DNA of 64,000 nt from Acidimicrobiales bacterium (GTDB lineage: Bacteria > Actinomycetota > Acidimicrobiia > Acidimicrobiales > Aldehydirespiratoraceae), in contig JAJCXZ010000016.1 in NCBI GenBank assembly GCA_029263175.1, forward strand, positions 34,582-98,581, read 5' to 3'. How positions within the stretch are numbered: position 1 is the first letter of the stretch; every line of letters begins with the position of its first letter. Positions 1-9,033 of this stretch are shown here, in pieces. Position numbers and translations under genes: made by a program. Under the pieces are notes generated by a model that ran no database searches, was not told where the DNA came from, and saw only the letters and a program-made list of their open reading frames with translations.

Positions 1-1
1 C

Positions 2-463
2 ATGGTGATGGCCATGGGAGGTCGCGTGGCCGAGGCTCTCGTCTTCGGCGAATTCTCGTCCGGCGCTGCCAACGATCTCCAGCAAGCCACCAGCATGGCC
101 CGCCGCATGGTCACCGAGTGGGGTATGAGCGATGCCGTCGGCCCGATGTCGCTCTCCGAGAATGGCCCCGTGTTCCTCGGCGAAGACATGATGCAATCCC
201 GCACAACTTCGCCGGCGACCCAAGAGTTGGTGGACGAGGAAGTGCGCCGGATCCTCATCGAATCAGAAGATCACTGTCGTGATCTTCTCGTGGAGTACCG
301 CAACGGACTCGATCTCATCGCCCGGGCCCTGCTCGAGCACGAGACGATCACCGGTTCAGAAGTCGACCGCTTGATCGATGTCTCTCGAACCGGTCCAGCC
401 GATGCGGCTGAATCGGTCGGAGCCCAGCCGGCCGAAGTCGGTTCGGGCGACGACAACGGCTGA
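2..463 (+). CDS. ftsH: FtsH ATP-dependent zinc metalloprotease, C-terminal fragment (5' end outside window)
   Basis: Only the last ~153 residues are present; the reading frame enters from the left edge, so the first ATG here is not the real start. The visible part is the C-terminal half of the M41 peptidase domain: [12 protein letters not shown], then [19 protein letters not shown] and EWGMSD, all typical of FtsH. The AAA+ module and HExxH zinc site lie outside. FtsH is a membrane-anchored protease that degrades misfolded or short-lived proteins. The tail after the peptidase domain is acidic and low in complexity, as usual in the family. The next gene starts 3 nt after the stop, suggesting co-transcription. 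Confidence 0.93.
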   Translation: MVMAMGGRVAEALVFGEFSSGAANDLQQATSMARRMVTEWGMSDAVGPMSLSENGPVFLGEDMMQSRTTSPATQELVDEEVRRILIESEDHCRDLLVEYRNGLDLIARALLEHETITGSEVDRLIDVSRTGPADAAESVGAQPAEVGSGDDNG

Positions 464-466
464 GCC

Positions 467-886
467 GTGGATCGAGTACTCCTCGTTCTCGGAGCACTCG
501 CGATCGCCGGCGCGGTTGCCGCGCTGCTCGGCGGATTGGGCCGCACCAGGTACGTGCAGGCCACGCATGTCCCCCAGCTGCTGGACCGACGAGACTTCGT
601 GAGGCCCGAGGCGCCGTGGCTCGTCGCCGTCTTCACATCCGCCACTTGCGATACCTGCGCCGGGGTCTGGGAACGAGCCCAACACCTCGAGAGCGACGCC
701 GTGGCGGTGCAACAGCTCGAAGTGGGCGCGGAGAAGCGCCTTCATGAGCGCTATCGAATCGACGGCGTGCCGACACTGGTCGTTGCCGACGACGACGGCG
801 TCGTCCAGCATGCGTTCCTCGGCCCGGTGACGAGCGCCGAACTCTGGGCTTCGGTGGCCGCTACTCGATCCGACTCAGCGGAGTGA
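467..886 (+). CDS. membrane-anchored thioredoxin-fold protein
   Basis: A protein of 139 residues with one N-terminal membrane segment (about residues 4-24) and a thioredoxin-like domain. A CDTC redox motif lies at residues 61-64 in the context FTSATCDTC, and the cis-proline loop is GVPTL at 100-104. It probably acts as an extracytoplasmic disulfide reductase or exchange protein; the partner is unknown. The start is GTG, 3 nt after the ftsH stop. The last 26 bp overlap tail-to-tail with the convergent gene ending at 861. Confidence 0.8.
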   Translation: MDRVLLVLGALAIAGAVAALLGGLGRTRYVQATHVPQLLDRRDFVRPEAPWLVAVFTSATCDTCAGVWERAQHLESDAVAVQQLEVGAEKRLHERYRIDGVPTLVVADDDGVVQHAFLGPVTSAELWASVAATRSDSAE

Positions 887-2264
887 CCTCGCCCACGGCC
901 GCTCCCGCAAGGAGCTGACGCGAAGTGAACCCGGTGAGGTCACGCCCCACGATCACCGGAGCCGTCGCTTCCACGATCACGATCGGTCGACCCTCGCCGA
1001 TCTCGGAGACAGGAATCGTGGTGCGTCGCCCCGGGCCGAGCTCGAGGCTCAGAGCCAGTCGCTGACCCTCGCCGTCGACAACGCTCACCTCAACAGTGGC
1101 GATCGAGGTGAGGGAAGGATTCACAACCGCCAAGGAGCCGGCTCCGCCTTCCATGGGGGCGATCCACATCTTCGAGGCTCCATCGATGCCGACGACTGCG
1201 GCGGTACCCGGCACACCTTCGGTGGCGAGCCCGGCAGAGCTCTCGAGCATCACCGCGACCGGGATCCCGTTCAACGAGCGAGCCATCAACGAGAACGCGC
1301 CGAGCTCCCCGAGCCGGTCCTCGGTGCTCATGTCGATTCGAACGGTGCGACCGGGCCTCACCGTGAGCTCGATCGGGTCGGGGGAGACCGAGCCATCAGT
1401 GAGTATCTCGAGATCGACTTCGGCCGCTTCGGTACCATGAGGGTTCGTGACGGTGACGGTGTCGATCGTCTGGCCCGTGCCGAGAATGGGCAACACCGAG
1501 ACCTCGGCCCCATCGACGACCGCGGGGGTGACCGCCAACCCTCGCAAGGATTCGCTCTCCCTCGTTTGGACGCGTCCCACGGACAAGCGCCCCGCGATCA
1601 CGTCAAGGGATGCGGCAACTCGGCGGGCCACGGTGACCTCGTCGGTCACATTGATGGCCACGAGTTGCTGACCAGGCACGACCACGGCATCGAGCGAGTC
1701 AGGGCCCACGTCAGCCACGAACGAGATATCGACGACAGCGTCCTCCTGGAAGGGATTGAGGAGCAGAAGGGTCATCTCCTCACCATCGGAGAGCACACGG
1801 GTCGCCCCATCGGTGACGACAAACGAAGCACCCGCACGGGTCGCGCACGTTGAACGGTCGGTGCCGGTCGGCCCCTCATGGGATTGTTCGACGATCACCA
1901 TCGAGCTGTCGACCTCGACAACCGCACCGACCCACTCCGAGTCGGGTGCAAGTTCCGGTAGTGCGATTGCGACACGTTCCCCAGGCGGGAGCGCCACCTG
2001 TGTCGACGACTGATCTCCGGCGGTGGACCCCAGGGCTGCGACCTCCGCCGTAGCGGGCTCGGTTCCTGCGTTCACGATCTCGATGCCGACAACAGCCGGC
2101 CCACCCTCACCCGAACCGCCCGGGCAGAACCACGTGCCGCTCGACGTGCTCGGGACGCCGAGGCGATCCACCGCGGCGAACTCGTCAAAGGTGCGGGGCT
2201 CTCGGTCGAGCACGAAGCCGACGACGAGCGAACCCAGGATCACGATGATGGCGCTGACCCGCAT
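861..2264 (-). CDS. DUF5719-type secreted/anchored protein paired with the large glycosyltransferase
   Basis: A protein of 467 residues with an N-terminal hydrophobic segment (MRVSAIIVILGSLVVGFVLD) that acts as signal or anchor. The rest is extracytoplasmic and rich in beta-strand and Val/Thr/Glu, with short repeated 'VVNP/VTNPH' segments typical of Ig-like beta-sandwich folds. I assign it to the actinobacterial DUF5719 group from the fold style and its place directly after a GT2 membrane glycosyltransferase; function is unknown. The frame is open further upstream, but ATG at 2264 directly precedes the signal segment and lies 5 bp after the upstream stop, so I prefer it. It probably works with the upstream enzyme at the cell surface. 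Confidence 0.68.
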   Translation of the reverse strand: MRVSAIIVILGSLVVGFVLDREPRTFDEFAAVDRLGVPSTSSGTWFCPGGSGEGGPAVVGIEIVNAGTEPATAEVAALGSTAGDQSSTQVALPPGERVAIALPELAPDSEWVGAVVEVDSSMVIVEQSHEGPTGTDRSTCATRAGASFVVTDGATRVLSDGEEMTLLLLNPFQEDAVVDISFVADVGPDSLDAVVVPGQQLVAINVTDEVTVARRVAASLDVIAGRLSVGRVQTRESESLRGLAVTPAVVDGAEVSVLPILGTGQTIDTVTVTNPHGTEAAEVDLEILTDGSVSPDPIELTVRPGRTVRIDMSTEDRLGELGAFSLMARSLNGIPVAVMLESSAGLATEGVPGTAAVVGIDGASKMWIAPMEGGAGSLAVVNPSLTSIATVEVSVVDGEGQRLALSLELGPGRRTTIPVSEIGEGRPIVIVEATAPVIVGRDLTGFTSRQLLAGAAVGEVTPLSRIE

Positions 2265-2269
2265 CGCCC

Positions 2270-5200
2270 TCACGACTCGGCTCCCCAGAACTGGCGGCGG
2301 AGCCGATCGGTCACGAGGAGCACCAGCACCACGAGCTGCGCCATGATCGCCGCGCGATGGCTGAATGGCGTCTGGTACGAGAGTTGTGCGTCGCCACCCG
2401 ACACCGGAACGAAGGCGTGCGCCCATCCATTGGCGACCCGCCGGGCGGCTTCCTCATCTCCCACCGTGAGAACCCAATTGGTGTCTGGCGTCTGGCTGAC
2501 GAGGATCTCCGTCCCTTCCGGGATCGGGCCGGTGATCTCATGACCGATGCCGCTGAGAACGCCCACCGTGCCGGTCAGTGGCTCGACTCCGAGGTCGGCC
2601 AGCTCGGTGACGCCCTGATCGAACCCCGCGACCGCAGCGGCGCGAACGCTGGTCCACTCAGTGTTCTCGTACACGCGCGTCGCCGAGTTCGACCCGACGA
2701 TCTGACGAAGATCGAGCTGCCGGCCGAACGCATCGATCACCACATCAGGAGTCGGTCGGGCTTGAGAATCTGAACTGTACGGGGCGGGCGCCAACCGCTC
2801 GAGCAGCACCACATAGCGAACACCAAGTCCACCGAGGAGCCGTCCGGCGCGCTGCGTTGAACCGCTGACCACATTGTCGAGCACGCCGACCATCAACCCG
2901 GCCGACCCGAGGTCGGGGGCGACGGTGCGGTCGGCCACCGTAGGGAGGCCATCGAGAGTCGCCACCCACGCCAGACCTCCTTCGAGCGGGCGCCCCTCGG
3001 CGGGGAGCACTTCGGGAGCTCCGATCCAGACGACCCGGTACGAGCCGTCGACTCCTGGGTCGACGAACGGCATCGCCTCCTCGAAACCTCTACGGGCCAA
3101 TCCCCATCGTCCGGTTTCGACCAATCCCAGCGTCGGGAGCGATCCGAGCACGGCCGCGACCAGGGCAATAGGCACCAGCGCCTGGCGCCAGCCGAACCCG
3201 GCCCGGCGAAGATCGTGCTCAACTGCGACCACGGCAAGGCCCAAGAGCCCCGCGACCGCTGCCGCGGCCGGGGCGATGAGAAGCGCGGGGTCAGCCAGGC
3301 CGAAGTCGAGAAGCCCCCGACTCGCCACCAGGGCCAGGCCCCATGAACACAGGGCCACCGTCCAGAGACGGACACCGAGGTCGAAACGCCAGGCTCGTCC
3401 GAGCAGAAGCGGAACGAGGCAGGCGATGCCGAGGAGCCAAACGAGCGGGTCAGAGTCAATCGGTCCGACCGAGAATCTGGTCAATGCCTGGAGCGAGACC
3501 GTCGATGCCGCGCCCGTCCTCCCCCCGGCGAACACGTCCCAGGAGAAGCGCGAGTTCACGAGGTCCATCGTCTGAGGAAGGGCGACGAGCGCACCGACCA
3601 ACATCACCAGCGGTGCTGCGCCCAGGAGCCGGTGAGCTCCCGCCGGGTGCACCGCGATCAGCGAACCCACCAGTAGCCCCCCGAAGACAACCGGCACGAT
3701 CAAGCCGGCGGTTGGTTCGAAGATGACGGCCAGCCCGACTGCGGTGCCGAGCCCGATCGAGGCTCGAATGGCGCCGCGAACCGGCCCGGTGGCAATCCGA
3801 TACGGGGCCGAGGCCTGGATGCGAAGAACGCCGATCAACAACCACGGGGAGAGCGCGAACCCGATGAGGCCGGGCATCGACGCGGCGGCGATGCTCGCCC
3901 ACGCCAGCGGGAGCGCGGCGTAGCCGACGAGTGAGCCGATCTGAGCCCGCCTCGATCCTGTGACCCCGAGCAAGCGCCAGGCTCCGAGTAGACCGACGAA
4001 GACAGGTCCGAGCACCAGCCATGTGCGCACGAAACCGGGTGATCCACCCAGGATCCACGCCATGATTCCGGCGAGTCCGTAGCCAGTGGGAACGGCGGCA
4101 GCCGAGCCGAGATCGCGGTGCACCCAGCCGCTCCACCAATCGCCGACCAGTTCGCCGGCCGAACTCGGGAAGGCGGCGAAGTCGCCCACGGCTGCGGGGC
4201 CGTCCGTGATCAGCTGGCGAGAGCCGAACAGCACAAACAAAACGACGAGCACCCACGACAAGACGGCGAATCGGGTGGTGCCGGTCTGCATTGCGCTCAC
4301 GAGTTCGTTCCCGAATCGGCGCTCTCCCCGACCGATCTGACCACGAATGAACGCGTTGATTCGCACACTTCCGAGCTGTTGAAGTGCTCGAACGTCGGCG
4401 TCCGCGGCCTCCACGGAGGATCGGACGAACGTGCGACGCCGGCGGGTCTCGCCGAGACGCCGGACATTCCATACCCAGGCGTGGGCGACATCTCGAACGT
4501 GGGAGAAGCGCAGAGTCACGAGCGCAAAGAAGAGTTCGCCCACCGCCAGGGCGCCCATCAGGGGCAGGGTCACGAGCAGTGCCGGATTGCTGCTGTTGAC
4601 CATCACCGTGCGGAGTTGATGACGCGCTCGGGTTCGGCGAATGTCGTCGACCCCTGTTCGTTCCACCAGTTGCTCTCGGTGACGGACCAGTGCGTCAGGC
4701 GCCACGATGACCCGGGCGCCCCTGAGCTGGGCCCGCCAGCAGAGGTCTACGTCTTCGCCGCGCCGGGTGATCACCGGGTCGTAGCCGCTGAGTTCTCGGA
4801 ACAATGTGGTGCGCACCAACAGGCACGCGGTGGGAACAACGAACACGTCGGTGACGGCGTCGTACTGCTCCTGGTCGAGCTCGGCGGGCTCGACCACCTC
4901 GTCGGTGACGGCGAACCGGTCGGCGACCAGGCCGACATGCTGTAGCTGTTCGGGGTGATCCCAAGCCACCAGCTTGGGGCCGGTGATACCGGCGTTCGAC
5001 CGAAGGGACTCGGTGACGAGCGTTCGTACCGCATCCGGGGCGAGGGCGACGTCGTCATGACAAATCAGCAGGAACGCTGAACTGAGATCCGTCTCCATGG
5101 CGGTGTTTGCCGCCGCGGCGAACCCGACCGTGTCGGATGCGTCGAGCAACGTGGCGGCCGGCGCGACCTCGCGCAACCGCTCCGCGAGGTCGGTGTCGCC

Positions 5201-5383
5201 GGCCCCATCGATAACCATGATGTCGAGGCGCGGATAGTCCTGCGAGACGAGACTGTCGATCGTTTCCTCGAACCACTCGCCGGGATTGTGCGTGACCACG
5301 ACGGCGGTGACCGACGGAGTGGCCGCCCGCGTTTCGGGAGCAGACTCAGCGTCTGGGCGCGAGGGTTCGACGGTGGCGGCCAC
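2270..5383 (-). CDS. large GT2 glycosyltransferase with C-terminal polytopic membrane domain
   Basis: A protein of 1037 residues. Residues ~24-240 form a GT2 (GT-A fold) domain: VVVTHNPGEWFEETIDSL at the start, a metal-binding HDD at 109-111 and an ED(V)DLCWR acceptor-site motif around 210-216. From ~265 onward there are many hydrophobic segments, then a soluble C-terminal region and a last membrane helix (MAQLVVLVLLV). This architecture suits a membrane enzyme that transfers sugar to a lipid-linked or cell-wall acceptor; the substrate cannot be read from sequence. The start is GTG with TAGCCT 9 nt upstream and no clear Shine-Dalgarno. The DUF5719-type gene follows at 5 bp. Confidence 0.85.
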   Translation of the reverse strand: MAATVEPSRPDAESAPETRAATPSVTAVVVTHNPGEWFEETIDSLVSQDYPRLDIMVIDGAGDTDLAERLREVAPAATLLDASDTVGFAAAANTAMETDLSSAFLLICHDDVALAPDAVRTLVTESLRSNAGITGPKLVAWDHPEQLQHVGLVADRFAVTDEVVEPAELDQEQYDAVTDVFVVPTACLLVRTTLFRELSGYDPVITRRGEDVDLCWRAQLRGARVIVAPDALVRHREQLVERTGVDDIRRTRARHQLRTVMVNSSNPALLVTLPLMGALAVGELFFALVTLRFSHVRDVAHAWVWNVRRLGETRRRRTFVRSSVEAADADVRALQQLGSVRINAFIRGQIGRGERRFGNELVSAMQTGTTRFAVLSWVLVVLFVLFGSRQLITDGPAAVGDFAAFPSSAGELVGDWWSGWVHRDLGSAAAVPTGYGLAGIMAWILGGSPGFVRTWLVLGPVFVGLLGAWRLLGVTGSRRAQIGSLVGYAALPLAWASIAAASMPGLIGFALSPWLLIGVLRIQASAPYRIATGPVRGAIRASIGLGTAVGLAVIFEPTAGLIVPVVFGGLLVGSLIAVHPAGAHRLLGAAPLVMLVGALVALPQTMDLVNSRFSWDVFAGGRTGAASTVSLQALTRFSVGPIDSDPLVWLLGIACLVPLLLGRAWRFDLGVRLWTVALCSWGLALVASRGLLDFGLADPALLIAPAAAAVAGLLGLAVVAVEHDLRRAGFGWRQALVPIALVAAVLGSLPTLGLVETGRWGLARRGFEEAMPFVDPGVDGSYRVVWIGAPEVLPAEGRPLEGGLAWVATLDGLPTVADRTVAPDLGSAGLMVGVLDNVVSGSTQRAGRLLGGLGVRYVVLLERLAPAPYSSDSQARPTPDVVIDAFGRQLDLRQIVGSNSATRVYENTEWTSVRAAAVAGFDQGVTELADLGVEPLTGTVGVLSGIGHEITGPIPEGTEILVSQTPDTNWVLTVGDEEAARRVANGWAHAFVPVSGGDAQLSYQTPFSHRAAIMAQLVVLVLLVTDRLRRQFWGAES

Positions 5384-5392
5384 GATCGACGG

Positions 5393-5398
5393 AGGCTA
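5393..5398 (-). promoter_or_regulatory. -10 element TAGCCT for the large GT2 gene
   Basis: TAGCCT on the minus strand ends 9 nt before the GTG at 5383. The spacing predicts a leaderless or nearly leaderless transcript. No convincing -35 hexamer is seen. Confidence 0.45.
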
Positions 5399-5434
5399 CC
5401 GCTCAACCTCAACGATCATGGGACACCCCGGGGC

Positions 5435-5440
5435 TAGAAT
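5435..5440 (+). promoter_or_regulatory. -10 element TAGAAT upstream of uORF and rmd
   Basis: TAGAAT is close to the TATAAT consensus and lies 8 nt before an ATG at 5449 that opens an 8-codon reading frame. Transcription from here would start at or next to that ATG. Confidence 0.5.
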
Positions 5441-5448
5441 CTCGCCCA

Positions 5449-5475
5449 ATGGACCAGCCTCGGCTCGACTACTGA
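5449..5475 (+). CDS. candidate 8-residue leader peptide upstream of rmd
   Basis: The frame reads ATG GAC CAG CCT CGG CTC GAC TAC TGA (MDQPRLDY). It starts 8 nt after TAGAAT and stops 2 nt before the rmd ATG at 5478. The frame is directly visible; its translation is inferred from the spacing of the -10 element. It could couple translation into rmd, which has no clear Shine-Dalgarno of its own. Confidence 0.35.
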   Translation: MDQPRLDY

Positions 5476-5477
5476 AC

Positions 5478-6383
5478 ATGCGCGCACTGGTCACCGGCGC
5501 CGACGGATTCGTCGGGCGCTACCTCGTCGCTCTCCTCACCGCCGCCGGCGACGATGTCGTTGAGTCCGCGACCGACATCACCGACCGCAAGCGCCTGCTC
5601 GGCGCCTTCGATGACGCCGCCCCCGAAGTCGTCTACCACCTGGCCGCCCAAGCTGATGTCGGCGGATCGTGGGATGCGCCTATCGAGACGTACCGGGTCA
5701 ATGTCGAGGGCACGGTCAACGTTCTCGATGCCGCCCGCCTCGCCGGGGCCCGAAGGGTACTCGCGGTCACCAGCGCCGAGATCTACGGCCCCGTACACGA
5801 GAGCGATCTCCCCCTCGACGAATCCCAGCCGCTGCGCCCTGTGAGCCCATACGCCGCCAGCAAGGCCGCGGCGGAGATGGCGTGTGCGCAGGCCGGGTAC
5901 GGCTACGGACTCGACGTCCTCCGGGTCCGAGCGTTCAACCACCTCGGTCCGGGCCAAAGCGACCGTTTCGTGGCTTCCGCCATCGCCAGCCGGATCGCCC
6001 ACAACGAAGTCTCCGGTGAATCTGTTGTCCGGGTCGGCAACCTCGGTGCCCGTCGCGATTTCACCGATGTTCGCGACGTGGTCAAGGCGTATCGAATGTT
6101 GATGGTCGACGGCCAGGCCGGCGAGACCTACCACGTCTGCACCGGCGTCGACCGTCCCGTCAGCGAGTTGGCCGACATCCTGGTCTCACTCGCGACGACA
6201 CCGATGCACCTCAAGGCCGACGCGACCCTCCTCCGACCAGTGGACGTGCCGATTCTCCGCGGCGACAACGGCAAGCTCCGCGAGGCCACGGGATGGGCGC
6301 CCGTAGTCCCGATCGAACAAACCCTCGACGATCTGCTTCAGCACTGGCGCCAGGTAGCGTCAGCAGCCACGTCGTCGACCTGA
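5478..6383 (+). CDS. rmd: GDP-4-dehydro-6-deoxy-D-mannose reductase (NAD-dependent epimerase/dehydratase family)
   Basis: A protein of 301 residues of the extended SDR family. It has the Rossmann motif TGADGFVG (residues 6-13), TSAEIYG (98-104) and catalytic YAASK (125-129). The segment [18 protein letters not shown] is typical of Rmd-type reductases, which reduce GDP-4-keto-6-deoxymannose to GDP-D-rhamnose. The next gene, gmd, makes exactly that substrate. The ATG at 5478 directly precedes the Rossmann fold and follows the uORF stop by 2 nt; an upstream in-frame extension would overlap the divergent gene. It could also be a 4-reductase giving GDP-6-deoxytalose. Confidence 0.82.
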   Translation: MRALVTGADGFVGRYLVALLTAAGDDVVESATDITDRKRLLGAFDDAAPEVVYHLAAQADVGGSWDAPIETYRVNVEGTVNVLDAARLAGARRVLAVTSAEIYGPVHESDLPLDESQPLRPVSPYAASKAAAEMACAQAGYGYGLDVLRVRAFNHLGPGQSDRFVASAIASRIAHNEVSGESVVRVGNLGARRDFTDVRDVVKAYRMLMVDGQAGETYHVCTGVDRPVSELADILVSLATTPMHLKADATLLRPVDVPILRGDNGKLREATGWAPVVPIEQTLDDLLQHWRQVASAATSST

Positions 6384-6408
6384 CCGTCGTCATCAGACAG
6401 GAATCACC

Positions 6409-7389
6409 GTGACCAAGCGCGCACTCATCACCGGAATCACCGGGCAGGACGGCTCGTATCTCGCCGAGTTCCTACTCGAACAGGACTACGAGGTCATCGG
6501 CATGGTGCGGCGGTCGAGCACCGTCAACTTCGAACGCATCGCCCACATCCAGGACCAGGTCACGTTCGTGCCCGGCGACCTGCTCGATGAGGTGTCGATG
6601 ATCGAAATCCTCCGGACGTATCGCCCCGAGGAGGTCTACAACCTCGCCGCTCAATCGTTCGTACAGACGTCGTTCGGACAACCAGTCCTGACCGGGGAGA
6701 CCACCGCGCTCGGCGTCACCCGCATCCTCGATGCCATCCGCCTCGTCGACCCGGAGATCCGGTTCTATCAGGCGAGCTCGTCGGAGATGTTCGGCAAGGT
6801 TCATGAGGTCCCCCAGACCGAGTCGACCCCGTTTCATCCCCGTAGCCCCTACGGCGTGGCCAAGGTCTATGGACATTGGATCACCGTCAACTACCGCGAG
6901 TCCTACGGACTGCACGGCACGTCCGGCATTCTGTTCAACCACGAGAGCCCCCGTCGTGGTCTCGAGTTCGTCACCCGCAAGATCAGCCATGGTGTCGCCC
7001 AGATCCATCTCGGACGCCAGACCGAGCTTCGCCTCGGCAACCTCGATGCCCAACGGGACTGGGGTTTCGCCGGTGATTATGTCGACGCCATGTGGCGCAT
7101 GCTGCAACAGGACACGCCTGAAGACTTCGTGATCTGCACTGGGGAGACCCACTCGGTTCGCGAGTTCTGCGACGTTGCGTTCGGTCACGTCGGCCGTGAT
7201 TGGCAGGAGCACGTCACTATCGACGAAAAGTTCATGCGCCCGGCCGAAGTCGATCTCCTTGTCGGCGATGCCACAAAGGCAGAAACCGATCTGGGATGGA
7301 AGGCCACCACCACGTTCGAGGACCTCGTGACATCAATGGTCGATGCCGACCTCGACCTGCTCGAGGGCCGCTTGCGCGGCCTCGCCTGA
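6409..7389 (+). CDS. gmd: GDP-mannose 4,6-dehydratase
   Basis: A protein of 326 residues that converts GDP-D-mannose to GDP-4-keto-6-deoxy-D-mannose. The N-terminus [18 protein letters not shown] is the Gmd fingerprint. The active site shows SSSEMFG (123-129) and YGVAK (148-152), and FNHESPRRG is the family's nucleotide-sugar segment. The GTG start has AGGA about 7 nt upstream. It lies 25 bp after rmd and 1 bp before cofD. Its product feeds Rmd next door and possibly the GDP-fucose synthase at 15443. Confidence 0.95.
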   Translation: MTKRALITGITGQDGSYLAEFLLEQDYEVIGMVRRSSTVNFERIAHIQDQVTFVPGDLLDEVSMIEILRTYRPEEVYNLAAQSFVQTSFGQPVLTGETTALGVTRILDAIRLVDPEIRFYQASSSEMFGKVHEVPQTESTPFHPRSPYGVAKVYGHWITVNYRESYGLHGTSGILFNHESPRRGLEFVTRKISHGVAQIHLGRQTELRLGNLDAQRDWGFAGDYVDAMWRMLQQDTPEDFVICTGETHSVREFCDVAFGHVGRDWQEHVTIDEKFMRPAEVDLLVGDATKAETDLGWKATTTFEDLVTSMVDADLDLLEGRLRGLA

Positions 7390-7390
7390 C

Positions 7391-8317
7391 ATGCACACGG
7401 TGCTGGCCGGAGGCGTCGGCGCTGCCCGATATCTCAGCGGCGCGCTGGAAGCATTCGATCCATCGACCGTCACCGCCGTCGTCAACGTCGGTGACGATGT
7501 CGTACTCCATGGACTCCACATCAGTCCTGATCTCGACACCTGCACCTACACGCTCGCCGGAGCCATCGATCCCGAGCGGGGCTGGGGTCTCGTCGACGAG
7601 TCCTGGCAGGCGATGGCCGAGCTCGGTCGCTACGGCGGCGACAACTGGTTCGGCCTGGGCGACCGTGACCTCGGCACCCATCTCTTCCGGACCGCTCGGC
7701 TCCATGCCGGCGCCAGTCTCACGTCCATCACCGCGGAGATCACCGCCACATGGGGACTCGCCTGCCGGTTGCTTCCCGTGACCAACCAGCGCGTCGAGAC
7801 CCGGGTCACGCTTGCCGACGGATCCGAGATCGGATTCCAGGAGTATTTCGTACGCCTCGCGCATTCGGTCGAGATCACCGGCGTTCGGTTCGCCGGCGCC
7901 GCCACGGCCATGGTCAGCCGGGAGGCCCTCGCCGCCATTGACGACGCCGATGCACTCGTCATCGCGCCTTCCAACCCCATCGTGTCCATCGCCCCGTTGC
8001 TCGCCATCCCTGGTGTGACCGGAGCAGTCACGGCCCGTCGCGATCGAAACGTGGCCGTCTCCCCGATCATCGGCGGCGCCGCGCTGAAAGGCCCTGCCGA
8101 TCGCATGTTGCGTGAACTCGGCGAAGAGTCATCGGTCGTCGGGATCGCTCGCCGCTATCGAGACCTGGCCGCCACGCTCGTGATCGACGAAGTCGACGCC
8201 GATCTGGCGCCCGCGGTCGAGCAGGCGGGCATGCGAGCCGTGGTGATGCCCACCATCATGAGCCGACCCGGCGTGGCTTCCGCCCTCGCCACAGCCTGCG
8301 CGGAGGCATGCCTATGA
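7391..8317 (+). CDS. cofD: 2-phospho-L-lactate transferase-type enzyme of F420 biosynthesis (CofD/FbiA)
   Basis: A protein of 308 residues. It transfers the phospholactyl or phosphoenolpyruvyl moiety to Fo to make F420-0 or its dehydro form. Visible features are LAGGVGAAR (residues 5-13), VNVGDD, GGDNWFGLGDRDLGTHLF and the late IAPSNPIVSI segment, all characteristic of CofD/FbiA. The start at 7391 is 1 nt after the gmd stop; the open frame extends back into gmd but homologues begin here. It overlaps cofE by ATGA, indicating translational coupling. Confidence 0.94.
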   Translation: MHTVLAGGVGAARYLSGALEAFDPSTVTAVVNVGDDVVLHGLHISPDLDTCTYTLAGAIDPERGWGLVDESWQAMAELGRYGGDNWFGLGDRDLGTHLFRTARLHAGASLTSITAEITATWGLACRLLPVTNQRVETRVTLADGSEIGFQEYFVRLAHSVEITGVRFAGAATAMVSREALAAIDDADALVIAPSNPIVSIAPLLAIPGVTGAVTARRDRNVAVSPIIGGAALKGPADRMLRELGEESSVVGIARRYRDLAATLVIDEVDADLAPAVEQAGMRAVVMPTIMSRPGVASALATACAEACL

Positions 8318-9012
8318 ACCTCGAAATTCTGCCGATCACGGGAATCGGCGAGGTTCGTCCCGGCGATGATCTTGCTGAGCTGATCGCCGCGGCCGACGCT
8401 GACATCCACGACGGCGACTGCCTCGTGATCACCCAGAAGGTCGTCTCGAAGGCCGAAGGTCGCCTCGTCGACATCGACCCCGACGATCCTTTCTCCCACA
8501 AACCGCTCGTCGAGCAGGAGTCCGTCCGGATCGTGCGGCGCCGCGGTGAGTTGATCATCAGCGAAACCGAGCACGGCTTTGTATGCGCCAACGCCGGCAT
8601 CGACCTGTCCAATGTCGAGCGCGGTCAAGCCGCCTTGCTTCCGGTCGACAGCGACCGGTCGGCCCGCGGGATTCGCGACCGTCTCAAAGCCCGTCACGGC
8701 CTCGAAGTCGGCATCGTCATCAGCGATACTTTTGGTCGCCCGTGGCGCCGAGGTGTCACCGATGTCGCCATCGGTTGCGCCGGTATCAAGGCCATCGCTG
8801 ACCTACGCGGCACGACCGACGCCCTCGGCCGCGAGTTGATGGTCACCGAGGTCGCGATCGTCGATGAGATCGCTTCCGCCGCTGACCTCGTCATGGGCAA
8901 GGCGAAGGGTGTCGCGGTCGCGATCGTCCGAGGCCTCGATCCTGAATGGTTCGGCCGAGGCGGTGTTGTCGACGAGATCGTCCGCGACCCCTCCGAAGAC
9001 CTGTTCCGCTGA
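8314..9012 (+). CDS. cofE: coenzyme F420-0:L-glutamate ligase (CofE)
   Basis: A protein of 232 residues that adds glutamates to F420-0. Visible family motifs are CLVITQKVVSKAEG, ICANAGID-like VCANAGIDLSN and ISDTFGRPWRRGVTDVAIG. Two ATGs are possible (8308 and 8314). I choose 8314 because it overlaps the cofD stop as ATGA and has GGAGG 7-8 nt upstream; from 8308 the same site would be too close. It is the single-domain form. The C-terminal nitroreductase-like domain found in mycobacterial FbiB is absent, so reduction of a dehydro-F420 intermediate would need another enzyme. Confidence 0.93.
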   Translation: MNLEILPITGIGEVRPGDDLAELIAAADADIHDGDCLVITQKVVSKAEGRLVDIDPDDPFSHKPLVEQESVRIVRRRGELIISETEHGFVCANAGIDLSNVERGQAALLPVDSDRSARGIRDRLKARHGLEVGIVISDTFGRPWRRGVTDVAIGCAGIKAIADLRGTTDALGRELMVTEVAIVDEIASAADLVMGKAKGVAVAIVRGLDPEWFGRGGVVDEIVRDPSEDLFR

Positions 9013-9033
9013 CGATTCGCTCCCGAGCAGGGG

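Noticed and set aside
4118..4945. 275-codon open frame opposite the large GT2 gene
   Set aside because: The composition is low-complexity His/Arg/Gly and it lies wholly in a real coding region.
5286..5477. Longer start for rmd
   Set aside because: It would overlap the divergent GT2 gene and its promoter; homologues begin at the Rossmann fold.
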